From Longimicrobium sp. (GTDB lineage: Bacteria; Gemmatimonadota; Gemmatimonadetes; Longimicrobiales; Longimicrobiaceae): DNA of 64,000 nucleotides. How positions within the stretch are numbered: the first letter of the stretch is position 1; each line of letters begins with the position of its first letter. Positions 25,125 to 35,100 of the stretch are shown one piece after another. Location: positions 37,426-101,425 of the forward strand of contig NZ_DASVSF010000055.1 of the NCBI RefSeq assembly GCF_036388275.1, given 5' to 3'. The notes below the pieces were generated by a model, which did not search any database, was not told the DNA's origin, and saw nothing but the letters and a program-made list of their open reading frames with translations. Made by a program: the position numbers and the translations under genes.

Positions 25125-26249
25125 TTACCGCTGTTCCCGCACCACCACCGTCTCCACGATCTTGTCGTGGATCATCTGGCGATTTCGGTCCCAGTACACC
25201 TGCGCGAAGCCCAGGAGGCCGGTCACCAGCCCGGCGGCGTATCCGCCGAAGCGCTCGAAGCCCGTCCACAGCGTCATCGGCTCACCGTTCAGGCGCACCA
25301 CGCGAAGTCCCAGTAGCCGCTTTCCGGGCGTCTGCCCCTTCCACAGCGCCAGGAACGCGGTGAAGTACAGGCCCGTCCAGCCGAACCCGATCCCCATCTC
25401 GTCCAGAAAGCCCGTCAGCCGCGACACCAATCCCTCGTTCTGGTGCTCCTTCAGCTCCCGCCGGGCCTGGGCCAGCTCGTTCCCCAACTCGTCGATGCGC
25501 TCGTCCATGCGGCCGAGCGTATCCTTCGCCAGGCGCGCCGCCAGCAGGGGCGCCACCTGCTCCGCCCGTTCCGTGTCGCCCGCGGCGAGCGCCGCCGCGT
25601 AGCTGCTTGCGAGGGAGTCCGTTCGCAGCGTCAGCGCCCCCACGCTGGCCGGGGCTCCGGCCTTCAGCGCGTCGTCCACGACGGCGCCCATCCAGGGCTG
25701 CTCGGCGTCTTCCACGATGTCCCGCAGCGCCTCGCCGGCATCCTCCTCCGACAGGCCGGCCTGCCGAAGCCCCGAAACCACCTGCGGTGCGATGCGGCGG
25801 GCCTCCGCTTCGCTCGGGGCGTTCTGCAGGCGCACCAGCTCGGGGGCCACGCGAAGGGCGCTCACCCCGGCCTGCGCCCCGGCGGCGGGACCCGTGGTGA
25901 CGGTGACGTTGTCGCCCCAGCCGCGAAACCAGTCGCCGACGCCGTCCCACAGGTTCAGCGCCACGATGAACAGCACGATCGCGCCGAACGAGCGGACGCC
26001 TACGCGCGCCAGCCCCGCCAGCCGTCCCGCGCCCTTGGGCGCGAGGCGGGCCGCCAGGCGGAACGCCACGAACGCGGCCGCGACGGCCAGGAGGACGCCG
26101 CCCAGGTTCACCAGGATGCCCACCAGCAGCAGGTCCAGCAGCATGGCCGCCAGCCGTCGCGACGGGCGCGCCAGGGGCAGCCCCATGACGGCGGGGCTCA
26201 GCGAGAACGAATCGGGAGTGATGACGTACGAGGGCTTGTCGCGAGCCAT
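25125..26249 (-). CDS. RDD family membrane protein with a large internal insertion
   Basis: A 374-residue protein. The RDD signature is split: RPSRRLAAMLLDLLLVGI (R and D in helix 1) near residue 30, LWKGQTPGKRLLGLRVVRLNG near 312 and DRNRQMIHDKIVETVV at the C-terminus. A normal RDD protein is about 150 residues; here ~190 residues are inserted between helix 2 and helix 3. The insert is soluble and helical, with two Ala/Glu-rich helical pairs (GLRQAGLSEEDAGEALRDI) and a probable coiled coil (RIDELGNELAQARRELKEHQ). The stop codon lies within an R6 repeat. Transport or sensing role unknown. Confidence 0.83.
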   Translation of the reverse strand: MARDKPSYVITPDSFSLSPAVMGLPLARPSRRLAAMLLDLLLVGILVNLGGVLLAVAAAFVAFRLAARLAPKGAGRLAGLARVGVRSFGAIVLFIVALNLWDGVGDWFRGWGDNVTVTTGPAAGAQAGVSALRVAPELVRLQNAPSEAEARRIAPQVVSGLRQAGLSEEDAGEALRDIVEDAEQPWMGAVVDDALKAGAPASVGALTLRTDSLASSYAAALAAGDTERAEQVAPLLAARLAKDTLGRMDERIDELGNELAQARRELKEHQNEGLVSRLTGFLDEMGIGFGWTGLYFTAFLALWKGQTPGKRLLGLRVVRLNGEPMTLWTGFERFGGYAAGLVTGLLGFAQVYWDRNRQMIHDKIVETVVVREQR

Positions 26250-26496
26250 GGCACTTCTGAGGAAAGCGGGGGAGCCAGGAGAGGAACTGCGGACGAACGT
26301 GGCCCGGAACGCTGAAAGCTAACCTGCGTCACGACTTGCGTCCAGTCCACCAGATCGCTTCCGCGCCGGGCCGCAGATCCGGAGTGACGCTCGGCCCCGG
26401 CACTCGTCAACCGCACCGGACGAGGGGCGAAACGGAACACTGGCGTCCGGGGCGTGTAGCGAATTATCGTTCCCCTTCAACCGAAAGAGGTGACGC

Positions 26497-26946
26497 ATGC
26501 GACGCATGATTGGTGTGGCGGCCGCCGCGGCGGTCGGCCTTACCCTGGTGGCGGTAGCCACCCTGCGGGCGCAGGACAGCTGGTCGCCGCCCTCGAGCGA
26601 CATGCCCGACATGCCGGCCCCGTCGTCGCTGGCGGGCCAGTGGCGTGGGACGCTGTCCTCGTGGTTCCGCGGCACCGGCGCCCTCGACGGCGTTCGCGCC
26701 GTGGGCGACGGCGTGAGCAGCGCCCGTCCCGGCGGCGCGCGCACCCGCCTGGTGCGCTTCGTGGGCGGGGCGCGGCCCGTGGCCACGTGGACGGACCGCA
26801 ACGGCGACGGCCGGGCCGACATGATCGAGGTGTACCGCGACGGTGCCGTCGCGTACCAGCTGATCGACGCCGACTACGACGGCGGCGCCAACGTACTCCG
26901 CGTCTACGACGCCTCGGGCGAGCTCGCCCGTGAACAGCGCTACTGA
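26497..26946 (+). CDS. Secreted hypothetical protein with EF-hand-like loops
   Basis: A 149-residue protein with an N-terminal signal peptide (about 1-26, VATLRAQ). The C-terminal part has two acidic loops, TDRNGDGRADMIEVY and DADYDGGANVLRVYD, that resemble the DxDxDG loops of dockerin or EF-hand-like calcium sites in bacterial secreted proteins. A GAGGTGA site lies before the ATG. It precedes a DUF3293 gene by 3 bases and may be co-transcribed. Function not known. Confidence 0.75.
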   Translation: MRRMIGVAAAAAVGLTLVAVATLRAQDSWSPPSSDMPDMPAPSSLAGQWRGTLSSWFRGTGALDGVRAVGDGVSSARPGGARTRLVRFVGGARPVATWTDRNGDGRADMIEVYRDGAVAYQLIDADYDGGANVLRVYDASGELAREQRY

Positions 26947-26949
26947 ACC

Positions 26950-27408
26950 GTGTCCACTGCACCGGCCATCTTGAGTGACACCGACCTGCTGGAGGCCTAC
27001 GGCCGCACCGTCTGGACCGTCGAAGGCCCGAACGGCACGCTCGAGGTGCGCCTGGACGGAACCTCGCCCGACGCCTCGCTGCGTCCGGGGGGCATCGTCA
27101 CCGCCTACAACCCGGCGTCCATCGAGCACGACGCCGACGCGAACCGCGCCGCCGACCAGGAGCTGCTGAAGCACGTCCGCTCGCTGGGCGTGCCCTTTCG
27201 CCGCAGCCACGCACACGGCGGGGGCGACGGCTCGTGGGACGAGCCCGGGTTCCTGCTGACCGGCGACGTCCGCCCGCTGCTGGTGGAGCTGGGGCTGGTG
27301 TTCGGCCAGAACGCCGTGGTATGGATCGACACCACGGGGCAGGTGTCGCTGGTGTGCACCCGGGCGGGCTTTGCCGGGCGCCTTCCGGGGCAGAAGATCG
27401 ACCTCTAG
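26950..27408 (+). CDS. DUF3293 domain protein
   Basis: A 152-residue cytoplasmic protein beginning at GTG. The family features are visible: LLEAYGRTVWTV at the start, IVTAYNPASIEHDADANRAAD in the middle (shown nearly whole), PFRRSHAHGGGDGSWDEPGF, then LGLVFGQNAVVWI at the end. DUF3293 proteins are small and of unknown biochemical role. It lies between a secreted protein and the acuB-like gene, 72 bases before the latter. Confidence 0.8.
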   Translation: MSTAPAILSDTDLLEAYGRTVWTVEGPNGTLEVRLDGTSPDASLRPGGIVTAYNPASIEHDADANRAADQELLKHVRSLGVPFRRSHAHGGGDGSWDEPGFLLTGDVRPLLVELGLVFGQNAVVWIDTTGQVSLVCTRAGFAGRLPGQKIDL

Positions 27409-27480
27409 CCGAACCGCGGGCGCGCCGCCCCACCGGGCGGCCCGCCGTGCCCGCGCCTCTTTCATCGTCACAAGACAGCA

Positions 27481-28152
27481 ATGCTGGTGAGCAAGCGGAT
27501 GACGCGCGACCCCGTCGCCGTCTCCCCCGGCCAGTCGCTCGCGGAGGCCCTTCGGCTTACCCGCGAGCACCGCATCCGCCACCTTCCCGTCGTGGAAGGC
27601 GGCGAGCTGGTGGGCATCGTTTCCGACCGCGACATCCGCCTGGCCATGCCCTCGCCCCTGGCCGCGGCCGACCCGGCAAGCACGGCCTTCGTGAGCGAAA
27701 CGCCCGTGTCGGCCATCATGGCGCGCGAGGTGATCACCATCGGTCCCTGGGACGCAGTGGAAGACGCGGCGCGCCTGCTTCACCGCCACCGGATCGGCGC
27801 CCTGCCGGTGGTGGACGCGCACGGCCGCCTGCTGGGCATCCTCTCCGAGACCGACGTCCTGGGTGCCTTCGTGGAGCTGCTGGGCCCCGCGGGCGCGTCG
27901 TCGCGGCTGGAGGTGTCCATGCCCGACCGCGCGGGCGAGCTTGCGCGGGCCATGCACGTGGTCGGCGAGGAGCTGAAGGTGAACGTCTGCTCCATGCTCG
28001 TGCCCCCCGGCAAGCACGGCGACCGCCGCGTGGCCATCCTTCACGTGAACACCATCGACCCGCGCGAGGTGATCCAGGCGCTGGAGTCGGCGGGGTTCGA
28101 GGTGGGCTGGCCGTCGCTGGAAACGGACCTCCGCCGGGCGGGTGGCGCGTGA
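27481..28152 (+). CDS. CBS-domain protein, AcuB-like
   Basis: A 223-residue protein with two CBS motifs (residues ~1-60: MTRDPVAVSPGQSLAEALRL, HRIRHLPVVEGGELVGIVSD; and ~75-135: IMAREVITIGPWDAVEDAA, RIGALPVVDAHGRLLGILSE) followed by an ACT-like C-terminal domain (SRLEVSMPDRAGELARAM). This CBS-CBS-ACT order is that of AcuB of the acetoin utilisation cluster, where it probably senses nucleotides. The stop overlaps the GTG of the acuC-like gene by 4 nt. Confidence 0.86.
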   Translation: MLVSKRMTRDPVAVSPGQSLAEALRLTREHRIRHLPVVEGGELVGIVSDRDIRLAMPSPLAAADPASTAFVSETPVSAIMAREVITIGPWDAVEDAARLLHRHRIGALPVVDAHGRLLGILSETDVLGAFVELLGPAGASSRLEVSMPDRAGELARAMHVVGEELKVNVCSMLVPPGKHGDRRVAILHVNTIDPREVIQALESAGFEVGWPSLETDLRRAGGA

Positions 28153-29327
28153 GCGTACCCTCGGCCCTGGTGTGGGACCCGGCCGTCACCGGCTACCGCT
28201 TTCGCCCCGACCACCCGTTCAACCCCAAGCGGCTGGACCTTTCCATCTCGCTGATCGAGGCGCTGGGGCTGCTGGACGGCACCACCTGCCGGATGGTGGC
28301 GCCACGGATGGCGACCGACGAGGAACTGCTGGCCGTCCATTCGCGCGAGTACGTGGACGCCGTGAAGCGCTACAGCGCCGGCGGAAGCACGGAGGGGGCG
28401 GCGCGCTACGGGCTGGGGACGGACGACACGCCCATCTTTCCGGGGATGCACGACATCACGGCCCTGGTCACCGGCGCCACCCTGCGCGCCGCGGAGCTGG
28501 TGATGTCGGGCGAGGTGAAGCGGTCGTTCAGCATCGCGGGCGGGCTTCACCACGCGCACCACGACCGGGGATCGGGCTTCTGCGTGTACAGCGACCTGGC
28601 CGTCGCCATTGCGTGGATCCGCCGCGAGCACCAGGCGCGCGTGCTGTACCTGGACTACGACGCGCACCACGGCGACGGCGTGCAGGGGATCTTCTACGCC
28701 GACCCCGAGGTGCTCACCCTCTCGCTGCACGAGTCGGGGCGCTACCTCTACCCGGGCACCGGCTTCGTGGACGAGCTGGGCGAGGGCGACGGGTACGGCT
28801 ACTCGCTGAACCTGCCACTGGAGCCCTTCACCGAGGACGGCTCCTGGCTCGACATCCACCGGAAGCTGCTCCCGGAGGTGATCGAGGCGTACCGTCCCGA
28901 CGTGATCGTGGTGCAGAACGGCTGCGACGGCCACTCGCTGGACCCGCTCACGCACCTGCGCGCCAGCACCCGGCTGTACGAGGAAACCATCCGCATCGTT
29001 TGCGAGGTGGCCGATTCGGTCTGCGGGGGGCGCGTGGTAGCGACGGGCGGCGGCGGGTACGCCATCTGGCAGGTGGTGCCTCGGGCGTGGACGCTGATCT
29101 GGGGCGGCCTTTCGGGGCAGCAGGTGCCCAACCGCGTTCCCCGCGAGTGGCTGGACCGCTGGCAGGGCGAGGCGCCGGTGCTGCTTCCCGAGTGCGTGCG
29201 CGACCCGGGGGAGGACCATGCGCCGGTGCCGCGCCGCGAAGAAATCGAGGCGACCAACCGGCGCACGCTGGAGTCGCTGCGCAGGCAGGCCCTTCCGCTG
29301 ATCCGCGGGTACGGCCTGGGCTGGTAG
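28149..29327 (+). CDS. AcuC-like histone-deacetylase-family protein
   Basis: A 392-residue arginase/deacetylase-fold enzyme. GLHHAHHDRGSGFCVYSDL supplies the catalytic His pair and Asp/His zinc ligands, YLDYDAHHGDGVQ the DxH zinc site, and TGGGGYAIW the Tyr-proximal loop. It matches AcuC, which deacetylates acetyl-CoA synthetase. The GTG start lies in GTGA with the acuB-like stop; the open frame further upstream is a shadow. The GNAT gene starts directly after its stop, so the acuB-acuC-acuA-like set forms one operon in the order B-C-A. Confidence 0.92.
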   Translation: MSVPSALVWDPAVTGYRFRPDHPFNPKRLDLSISLIEALGLLDGTTCRMVAPRMATDEELLAVHSREYVDAVKRYSAGGSTEGAARYGLGTDDTPIFPGMHDITALVTGATLRAAELVMSGEVKRSFSIAGGLHHAHHDRGSGFCVYSDLAVAIAWIRREHQARVLYLDYDAHHGDGVQGIFYADPEVLTLSLHESGRYLYPGTGFVDELGEGDGYGYSLNLPLEPFTEDGSWLDIHRKLLPEVIEAYRPDVIVVQNGCDGHSLDPLTHLRASTRLYEETIRIVCEVADSVCGGRVVATGGGGYAIWQVVPRAWTLIWGGLSGQQVPNRVPREWLDRWQGEAPVLLPECVRDPGEDHAPVPRREEIEATNRRTLESLRRQALPLIRGYGLGW

Positions 29328-29864
29328 ATGGACGTTCCCCCGCTGCATCCCCCCGCGCCGGACCCGGATCCGGCGTTTACTCCCGCCACCCTTCACGACC
29401 GGGACGGCCGCGTGTTCACAGTACGCGCCTACACCCCCGAAGACCGGCCCGCCCTGGACCGGTTCTACGAGGCCTTTCACCCCAAGCGCGCGGCGCAGGG
29501 GCTTCCGCCCGAGGGCGCGGCGCGCGTGGCGCGCTGGCTGGACGCCATTCTGCCGACGGGGACGCACCTCGTCGTCGAAAGCGAGGGCCAGCTGGCCGGC
29601 CATGCCATGCTGATGCCCACCCGCGACGACGACGTGCGCGAGTACGCCATCTTCCTGGACCACGGGGTGCGTGGACGGGGCGTGGGCACGCAGGTCAACC
29701 GCTTTTCGGCCGAGGTGGCGCGCACGATGGACGTGAGGCGCCTGTGGCTTTCGGTGGAGCCGCACAACCGCCCCGCCGTGCGCTCGTACCAGAAGGCCGG
29801 CTTCCGCTTCCGCGCGCCGACGCTGTACTCGCCGGAGGTGGAGATGGAGCTGGACCTGGGCTGA
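29328..29864 (+). CDS. GNAT family acetyltransferase (AcuA-like position)
   Basis: A 178-residue GNAT domain. The acetyl-CoA P-loop reads HGVRGRGVGTQVNRFSAEVA (Q/RxxGxG/A) and is followed by VEPHNRPAVRSYQKAGFR, the usual motif B. The first ~35 residues are Pro-rich. Its start codon abuts the acuC-like stop. In Bacillus the same trio acetylates and deacetylates acetyl-CoA synthetase; the same role is likely here but not shown by sequence alone. Confidence 0.85.
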   Translation: MDVPPLHPPAPDPDPAFTPATLHDRDGRVFTVRAYTPEDRPALDRFYEAFHPKRAAQGLPPEGAARVARWLDAILPTGTHLVVESEGQLAGHAMLMPTRDDDVREYAIFLDHGVRGRGVGTQVNRFSAEVARTMDVRRLWLSVEPHNRPAVRSYQKAGFRFRAPTLYSPEVEMELDLG

Positions 29865-30600
29865 GGCGGCCCCTCCCCCGGGCCCTCCCCGCACGGTACT
29901 GCGGTGCGGAAAGGGGAGAACTTCAGTCGCGGGTCGATACGGCTCGGCGCATGCGGCGGGCGCCCCCCATCCCCAGCCCTTCCCCCGCAAACTGCGCGGG
30001 GGAAGGGAGCCAGTTCCGTGCGCGAGGCGCGGTACCGGTGCTTGGGCCGGGTCCCCTGGCGGGCTTGGGTGTGGTTCGACGGGCTCCGGCGCATGCCTCG
30101 GCTGCCCTCTCCCCCGGCCCCTCTCCCGCAAGCGGGAGAGGGGAGAATTCGACCGCGCTTCGGCCAGTGCCGCGCGCATTCTGTCATCCCGACGGAGCGG
30201 CCACGACGAATCGGCCTCCGCGACGTAGACTGCAGCGACCGAGGGATCCGCCACACACTTGGCCAAACGGCTGCCGGCCTTGGAATGCGCCGGTCCGCTG
30301 TTTTCCGGGCGCGTAACGCCAATGCGCGCTAATGCGCGAACGGCACCTGGGCGATGATGCGTCTGCCGTTCCGGAGCAGGGTCGCCTTGTGTGTGGCGGA
30401 TCCCTCAGTCGCTGCCGTCGATGGTGTCGGGGCAGGGCTCTCCGAGGTCGCTCCATCGGGATGACAAGTGGCGCTTCGGCAGGTGCAGGTGAAGCCCCGA
30501 GCGGGACGCGAGAGCGGGCCGAGCCGGGGCTGTCCGCTTTCCAAGCGGCGGGTTCACTCGCTCCCGCAAGCCGGGCAGTCGCACGTCTCGCCCTTCGCAC
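29865..30600. repeat. Long intergenic repeat cluster (R1 and R2)
   Basis: About 780 bases without a believable gene lie between the GNAT gene and deoC. R1-type hairpins lie at about 29868-29925, 29975-30012 (core CCCCCGCAAACTGCGCGGGGG, in part) and 30100-30155 (core CTCTCCCGCAAGCGGGAGAG). R2 copies lie in opposite orientation at 30182-30258 and 30389-30466. Between them is a unit CGGGGCTTGGGTGTGGTTCGACGGGCTCCGGCGCATGCC (abbreviated here), which also occurs reversed near 24995-25030. Long minus-strand open frames here are repeat shadows. Confidence 0.8.
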
Positions 30601-30645
30601 CGCGTCGCATTAGATTGTCCGGCTCACGCGTACCCGCAGCACCCG

Positions 30646-31671
30646 ATGGCAACGCTACCGCACAACCGACTGATCGCCGTGCCCGCCAGCGGGCCCGCCG
30701 ACGAGCCCGAGCCGGGGCACGACGAGCACCGCAACCCGGGCACGGCCCTGGACCTGGACTGGGTAGAGGCCGTCCGGGTCAACCGCAGCGCCGTGGAGCG
30801 CCGCGCCGCCTCGCTCCCCGCCCGCCGCACCGTCAAGAAGCAGTGGCAGGCGGCTTGGCTGCTGCGCGCCATCACGCTGATGGACCTGACCACGCTGGCC
30901 GGCGACGACACCCCGGGCAACGTCCGGCGCCTGTGCGCCAAGGCCCGCCAGCCCGTGCGCCCCGAAATCCTGGAGGGGCTGGGCGTTTCGCACCTGCCCA
31001 TCCACACCGGCGCCGTGTGTGTGTACCACTCGCTGGTGCCCACCGCCGTCGAGGCGCTGTACGGATCGGGAATCCCCGTGGCCGCGGTGTCCACCGGCTT
31101 TCCCGCCGGCCTTTCGCCGTGGGAGCAGCGGGTAGAGGAGATCCACGCCTCGGTCGAGGCCGGGGCCGCGGAGATCGACATCGTCATCACCCGCGCCCAC
31201 GTGCTCACCGGCAACTGGCAGGCGCTGTACGACGAGGTGCGCGCCTTCCGCCAGGCGTGCGGCCCCGCGCACCTGAAGACCATCCTGGCCACCGGCGAGC
31301 TGGCGACGCTCCGCAACGTGCACAAGGCCTCGCTGGTGTGCATGATGGCGGGCGCCGACTTCATCAAGACCTCCACCGGCAAGGAGGCGGAGAACGCCAC
31401 CCTGCCGGTCGGCCTGACGATGGTGCGCGCCATCCGCGAATACCGCGAGCGCACCGGCCACGTGGTGGGCTTCAAGCCCGCCGGCGGCATCAAGACGGCC
31501 AAGCAGTCGCTGGACTGGATGCTGATGATGAAGGAGGAGCTGGGCACCGACTACCTGCGGCCCAACCTCTTCCGCTTCGGCGCCAGCTCGCTGCTCAACG
31601 ACATCGAGCGCCAGCTGGAGCACCACCTGACGGGCCGCTACTCCGCCGCCTTCCGGCACCCGATGGCCTGA
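30646..31671 (+). CDS. deoC: Deoxyribose-phosphate aldolase
   Basis: A 341-residue class I aldolase of the DeoC family, longer than the bacterial ~220-residue form and resembling the long type. The Schiff-base lysine is K241 in ADFIKTSTGKEAENAT; GFKPAGGIKT carries the second conserved lysine; the substrate region GAAEIDIVITRAHVL is intact. The first ~55 residues are an acidic, low-complexity leader. It cleaves 2-deoxyribose-5-phosphate in nucleoside catabolism. Followed by a strong terminator. Confidence 0.93.
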   Translation: MATLPHNRLIAVPASGPADEPEPGHDEHRNPGTALDLDWVEAVRVNRSAVERRAASLPARRTVKKQWQAAWLLRAITLMDLTTLAGDDTPGNVRRLCAKARQPVRPEILEGLGVSHLPIHTGAVCVYHSLVPTAVEALYGSGIPVAAVSTGFPAGLSPWEQRVEEIHASVEAGAAEIDIVITRAHVLTGNWQALYDEVRAFRQACGPAHLKTILATGELATLRNVHKASLVCMMAGADFIKTSTGKEAENATLPVGLTMVRAIREYRERTGHVVGFKPAGGIKTAKQSLDWMLMMKEELGTDYLRPNLFRFGASSLLNDIERQLEHHLTGRYSAAFRHPMA

Positions 31672-31698
31672 TCCGGCTTCGCGGTACCCGCACCTGAA

Positions 31699-31727
31699 CG
31701 CTCCGGCCCCACGGCCGGAGCGTTTTT
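31699..31727 (+). terminator. Intrinsic terminator of deoC
   Basis: A 10-bp stem CGCTCCGGCC (31699-31708) with its complement at 31713-31722, a 4-nt loop and a T5 tract. A textbook rho-independent terminator 27 bases after the stop. Confidence 0.9.
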
Positions 31728-31805
31728 GCGTCCGACGCCGTCCGGCACACGTCCTGCCCGTTCCCGCCCGGCAGGGACCCACCATCATCCGGGAGACTCG
31801 TTTAC

Positions 31806-31976
31806 ATGGAGAACGGCGACCTTCGCGCGCGCGGGCCGGGGCCGCGCCCGTGGATCATTGGCATCGTACTGCTGGCCCTGGTGGCCGCGCTGGCCTTCTG
31901 GCTGTTGGACGAGCGCGCCGACGACAAGACGCTGGACAGCATCTCCGGCCGCGCGGCCGCGGCGCGGGTGTCCTGA
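31806..31976 (+). CDS. Small single-pass membrane protein (56 residues)
   Basis: Translation from the ATG at 31806 gives 56 residues: a basic N-terminus (MENGDLRARGPGPRP), one hydrophobic helix (WIIGIVLLALVAALAFWLL, 19 residues) and an acidic C-terminal tail (DERADDKTLDSISG). The stop is TGA at 31974-31976. It is preceded by CCGGGAGACTCG at suitable distance. I do not recognise it. It resembles another orphan small membrane protein at 36168 only in architecture. Confidence 0.6.
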   Translation: MENGDLRARGPGPRPWIIGIVLLALVAALAFWLLDERADDKTLDSISGRAAAARVS

Positions 31977-32162
31977 GCGGGGCCCTCCGCGCGTTGGCAT
32001 TTGCGTAGAAGCCTTGTTCAGCCGGTGGGAACGGGAAGTGCATTCGTCTCCATCGGCATCCATCGCAGCGTTCCAGTCCCGGCGGCCATCCCTGGCTTCC
32101 CGGCCCGGGGAGCTGCGCAGCGCGGATCTACATCCACCTCCGTCCGGTCGAGGGAGTCTCTC

Positions 32163-35100
32163 ATGTCCGCAGTTACCCGGTTCCGGGCAGCGGCCGCGTT
32201 GCTCGCGCTGTGCGCCGGCACCACGGCGCTGGCATCGGCGCCCGTACAGGCACAGTACTTTGGAAGGAACAAGGTGCAGTACCGCACCTTCGACTTCCGC
32301 ATCCTGCGCACGACGCACTTCGACATCTACTACTATCCCGAAGAGGAGCAGGCCGCCCGCGACGTGGGGCGGATGAACGAGCGCTGGTACGCGCGGCTGT
32401 CGCGCATCCTGGAGCACGAGTTCGAGGACCGCCAGCCCTTCGTGCTGTACGCCAGCCACCCGCACTTCCAGCAGACGTCGACCCTTTCCGGCGACATCGG
32501 CGAGGGCACGGGCGGCGTGACCGAGGCGTTCAAGCAGCGCATCATCCTGCCCATGGCCCACTCGTACGAGGAAACGGACCACGTGGTGGGCCACGAGCTG
32601 GTGCACGCCTTCCAGTACGACATCTCGGGGCTGGGCCGCGCCGGGGGCGGGCTGGAGCAGGCCGCGCAGCGGTACCAGGTCCCGCTGTGGTTCTCTGAGG
32701 GCATGGCCGAGTACCTTACCATCGGCCCCGTCGATGCGCACACCACCATGTGGCTGCGCGACGCGGCGCTCACCGGGCGCATTCCCACGCTGGAGCAGCT
32801 GACGTACGACCCCAGCTTCTTCCCCTATCGTTGGGGGCAGGCGTTCTGGGCCTACGTGGGCGGCCGCTGGGGCGACGCGGCCATCGGGCAGATCCTCAAG
32901 CAGGTGGGCCAGGGCGTGCCCTTCCCCGAGGCGTTCCAGCGCATCCTGAACGTGCCGCTGGAAGACATCGTCGACGACTGGGGCACCTCCATCCGCCGCA
33001 CCTACCTGCCGCTGCTGGCCGACCGGCGCGAGGCGCGCGAGGAGGCCCGCCCGCTGATCACGCTTCGCACCGAGGGCGGCCGCATCAACCTGGCCCCGTC
33101 GCTTTCGCCGGACGGCACCAAGGTGGCGTTCCTGTCGGAACTGGAGTTCCTGGACGTGGAGCTGTACATCGCCAACGCCGAAACGGGCGAGATCATCCGG
33201 CGGCTGGTGCGCGGCACGGCGTTCGATCCGCACTTCGGCAGCCTTCGCTACATCAACTCGGCGGGCACCTGGTCGCCCGATTCGCGGATGTTCGCCTTCT
33301 CGGCGCTGCGGGGCGGGCGCGACGTGCTGGTGATCATGAACGCCGTGCGCGGCGGGCGGCTGCAAGAGTTCGAGATTCCCAACGTGGACGAGATCGCCAA
33401 CCCCACCTGGTCGCCCGACGGCACGACCATCGTGGTGTCGGGGCTCAGCCAGGGGGTGACGGACCTGTACGCGGTGAACGCGCGGACCGGCGTGGCGCGG
33501 CGGCTGACCAACGACCGCTTCGCCGACATGCAGCCCAGCTTCTCGCCCGACGGGCGGACGGTGGCGTTCACCACCGACCGCGGCGAGACGGACTTCGACC
33601 AGCTTTCGTTCGGCGAATACCGGATCGGGCTGATGGACTTCGCCACCGGCGAGATCCGCACGCTGCAGCGGGCGGACGGCGGCAAGAACATCAACCCGCA
33701 GTGGACGAGCGACGGACGGGGACTGTACGTGATCTCCGACCGCGAGGGGATCAACAACATCTACCGCATCGAGGTGGCCACGGGGGCGCTGACCCAGGTG
33801 ACCAACCTGTTCACCGGCGTCAGCGGCATCACCGACCTCAGCCCGGCCATCAGCAGCGCGTCGCGGATGGACCGGCTGGTGTTCGCGGCGTACGAGCGCG
33901 GCGGCTTCAACATCTACTCCATCAGCAACCCCACCGAGCTGGCGGGGACGGCGCCCGAGCCGGTGCAGGTGGCGGCGGCCGGAATTCCCGGCGTGCCGCT
34001 GCCGGCGCTGCTGCCGCCGGTGCCGCGCCCGGAGGACGCGCCGTACAACCGCGTGCTGCTGTCCCTCAACGAGTTCCAGTTCGGCCTTCCCGACGCGGCG
34101 AACGTGGCCGGCTGGACGGTGCGGCCGTACAGCCCGCGGCTGTCGCTGGACTACCTGGGCCAGCCGCAGATCGGCGCGTCGGCCAACACGGGGGGCGGCT
34201 TCAACCGCGGCGGCCTGTACGGCGGCATCACGGGCATCTTCAGCGACGTGCTGGGGCGGCACACGGTGTTCGGAACGGTGCAGGCGCAGGGGCAGATCGA
34301 GGAGATCGGGTTCAGCACCCTGTACCTGAACCAGGCCAGCCGCTGGACGTGGGGCGTGTCGGCGCAGCGGGTGCCGTACGTGTACGGCGGCCGGGCCCAG
34401 GGCTACCGCAGCCAGACCGAGTTCGTGCAGCAGGAGGTTCGGTACCGCTACTTCGACACGCGGCTGGCGGGCATCACCCAGTACCCCATCTCGCAGGTGC
34501 AGCGGATGGAGTTTTCCGGCGGCGTACGCCGGTTCGCGTCTGACGTGCTGGTGCGCGAGCTGGTTACCGACGTGACCACCGGCGTCACCGCCTACGACGA
34601 GCGCCGCGACGAAGGAGATGCGTTCAACCTGGCGGAGGGTTCCGCCGCGCTGGTGTACGACAACGCGCTGCAGGGCTACACGTCGCCGTTCGCGGGGCAG
34701 CGGTACCGCTTCGAGGTGGCGCCCACCCTGGGAACGGCGCAGTTCACCAGCGTTACGGGCGACTACCGCCGCTACTTCTTCCTGCGGCCGTTCACGCTGG
34801 CGTTCCGCGGCCTTCACGTGGGGCGCTACGGGCGCGACGAGGCCCTGGTGGGCAACCTGTACCTGGGCTGGCCGTTCCTGATGCGCGGGTACTCGCAGAG
34901 CGACGTTCGCAACAGCTGCGTGGAGAGCGAGGAGGCCCAGGGCAACGATTGCACCCTGTACGGCGACGAGCTGATCGGAACGCGGGTGGGCGTGGCCAAC
35001 GTGGAACTGCGTGTGCCTGTGTTCCAGCAGGTGGTGCTGGGCGGCTCCTTCGGCCTGCCGCCGGTGGAGGGCTTCGCCTTCTTCGATGCGGGCACCGCGT

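Noticed and set aside
28041..30266. Minus-strand 741-codon open frame
   Set aside because: Antisense to the acuC-like and GNAT genes and then runs through R1/R2 repeats.
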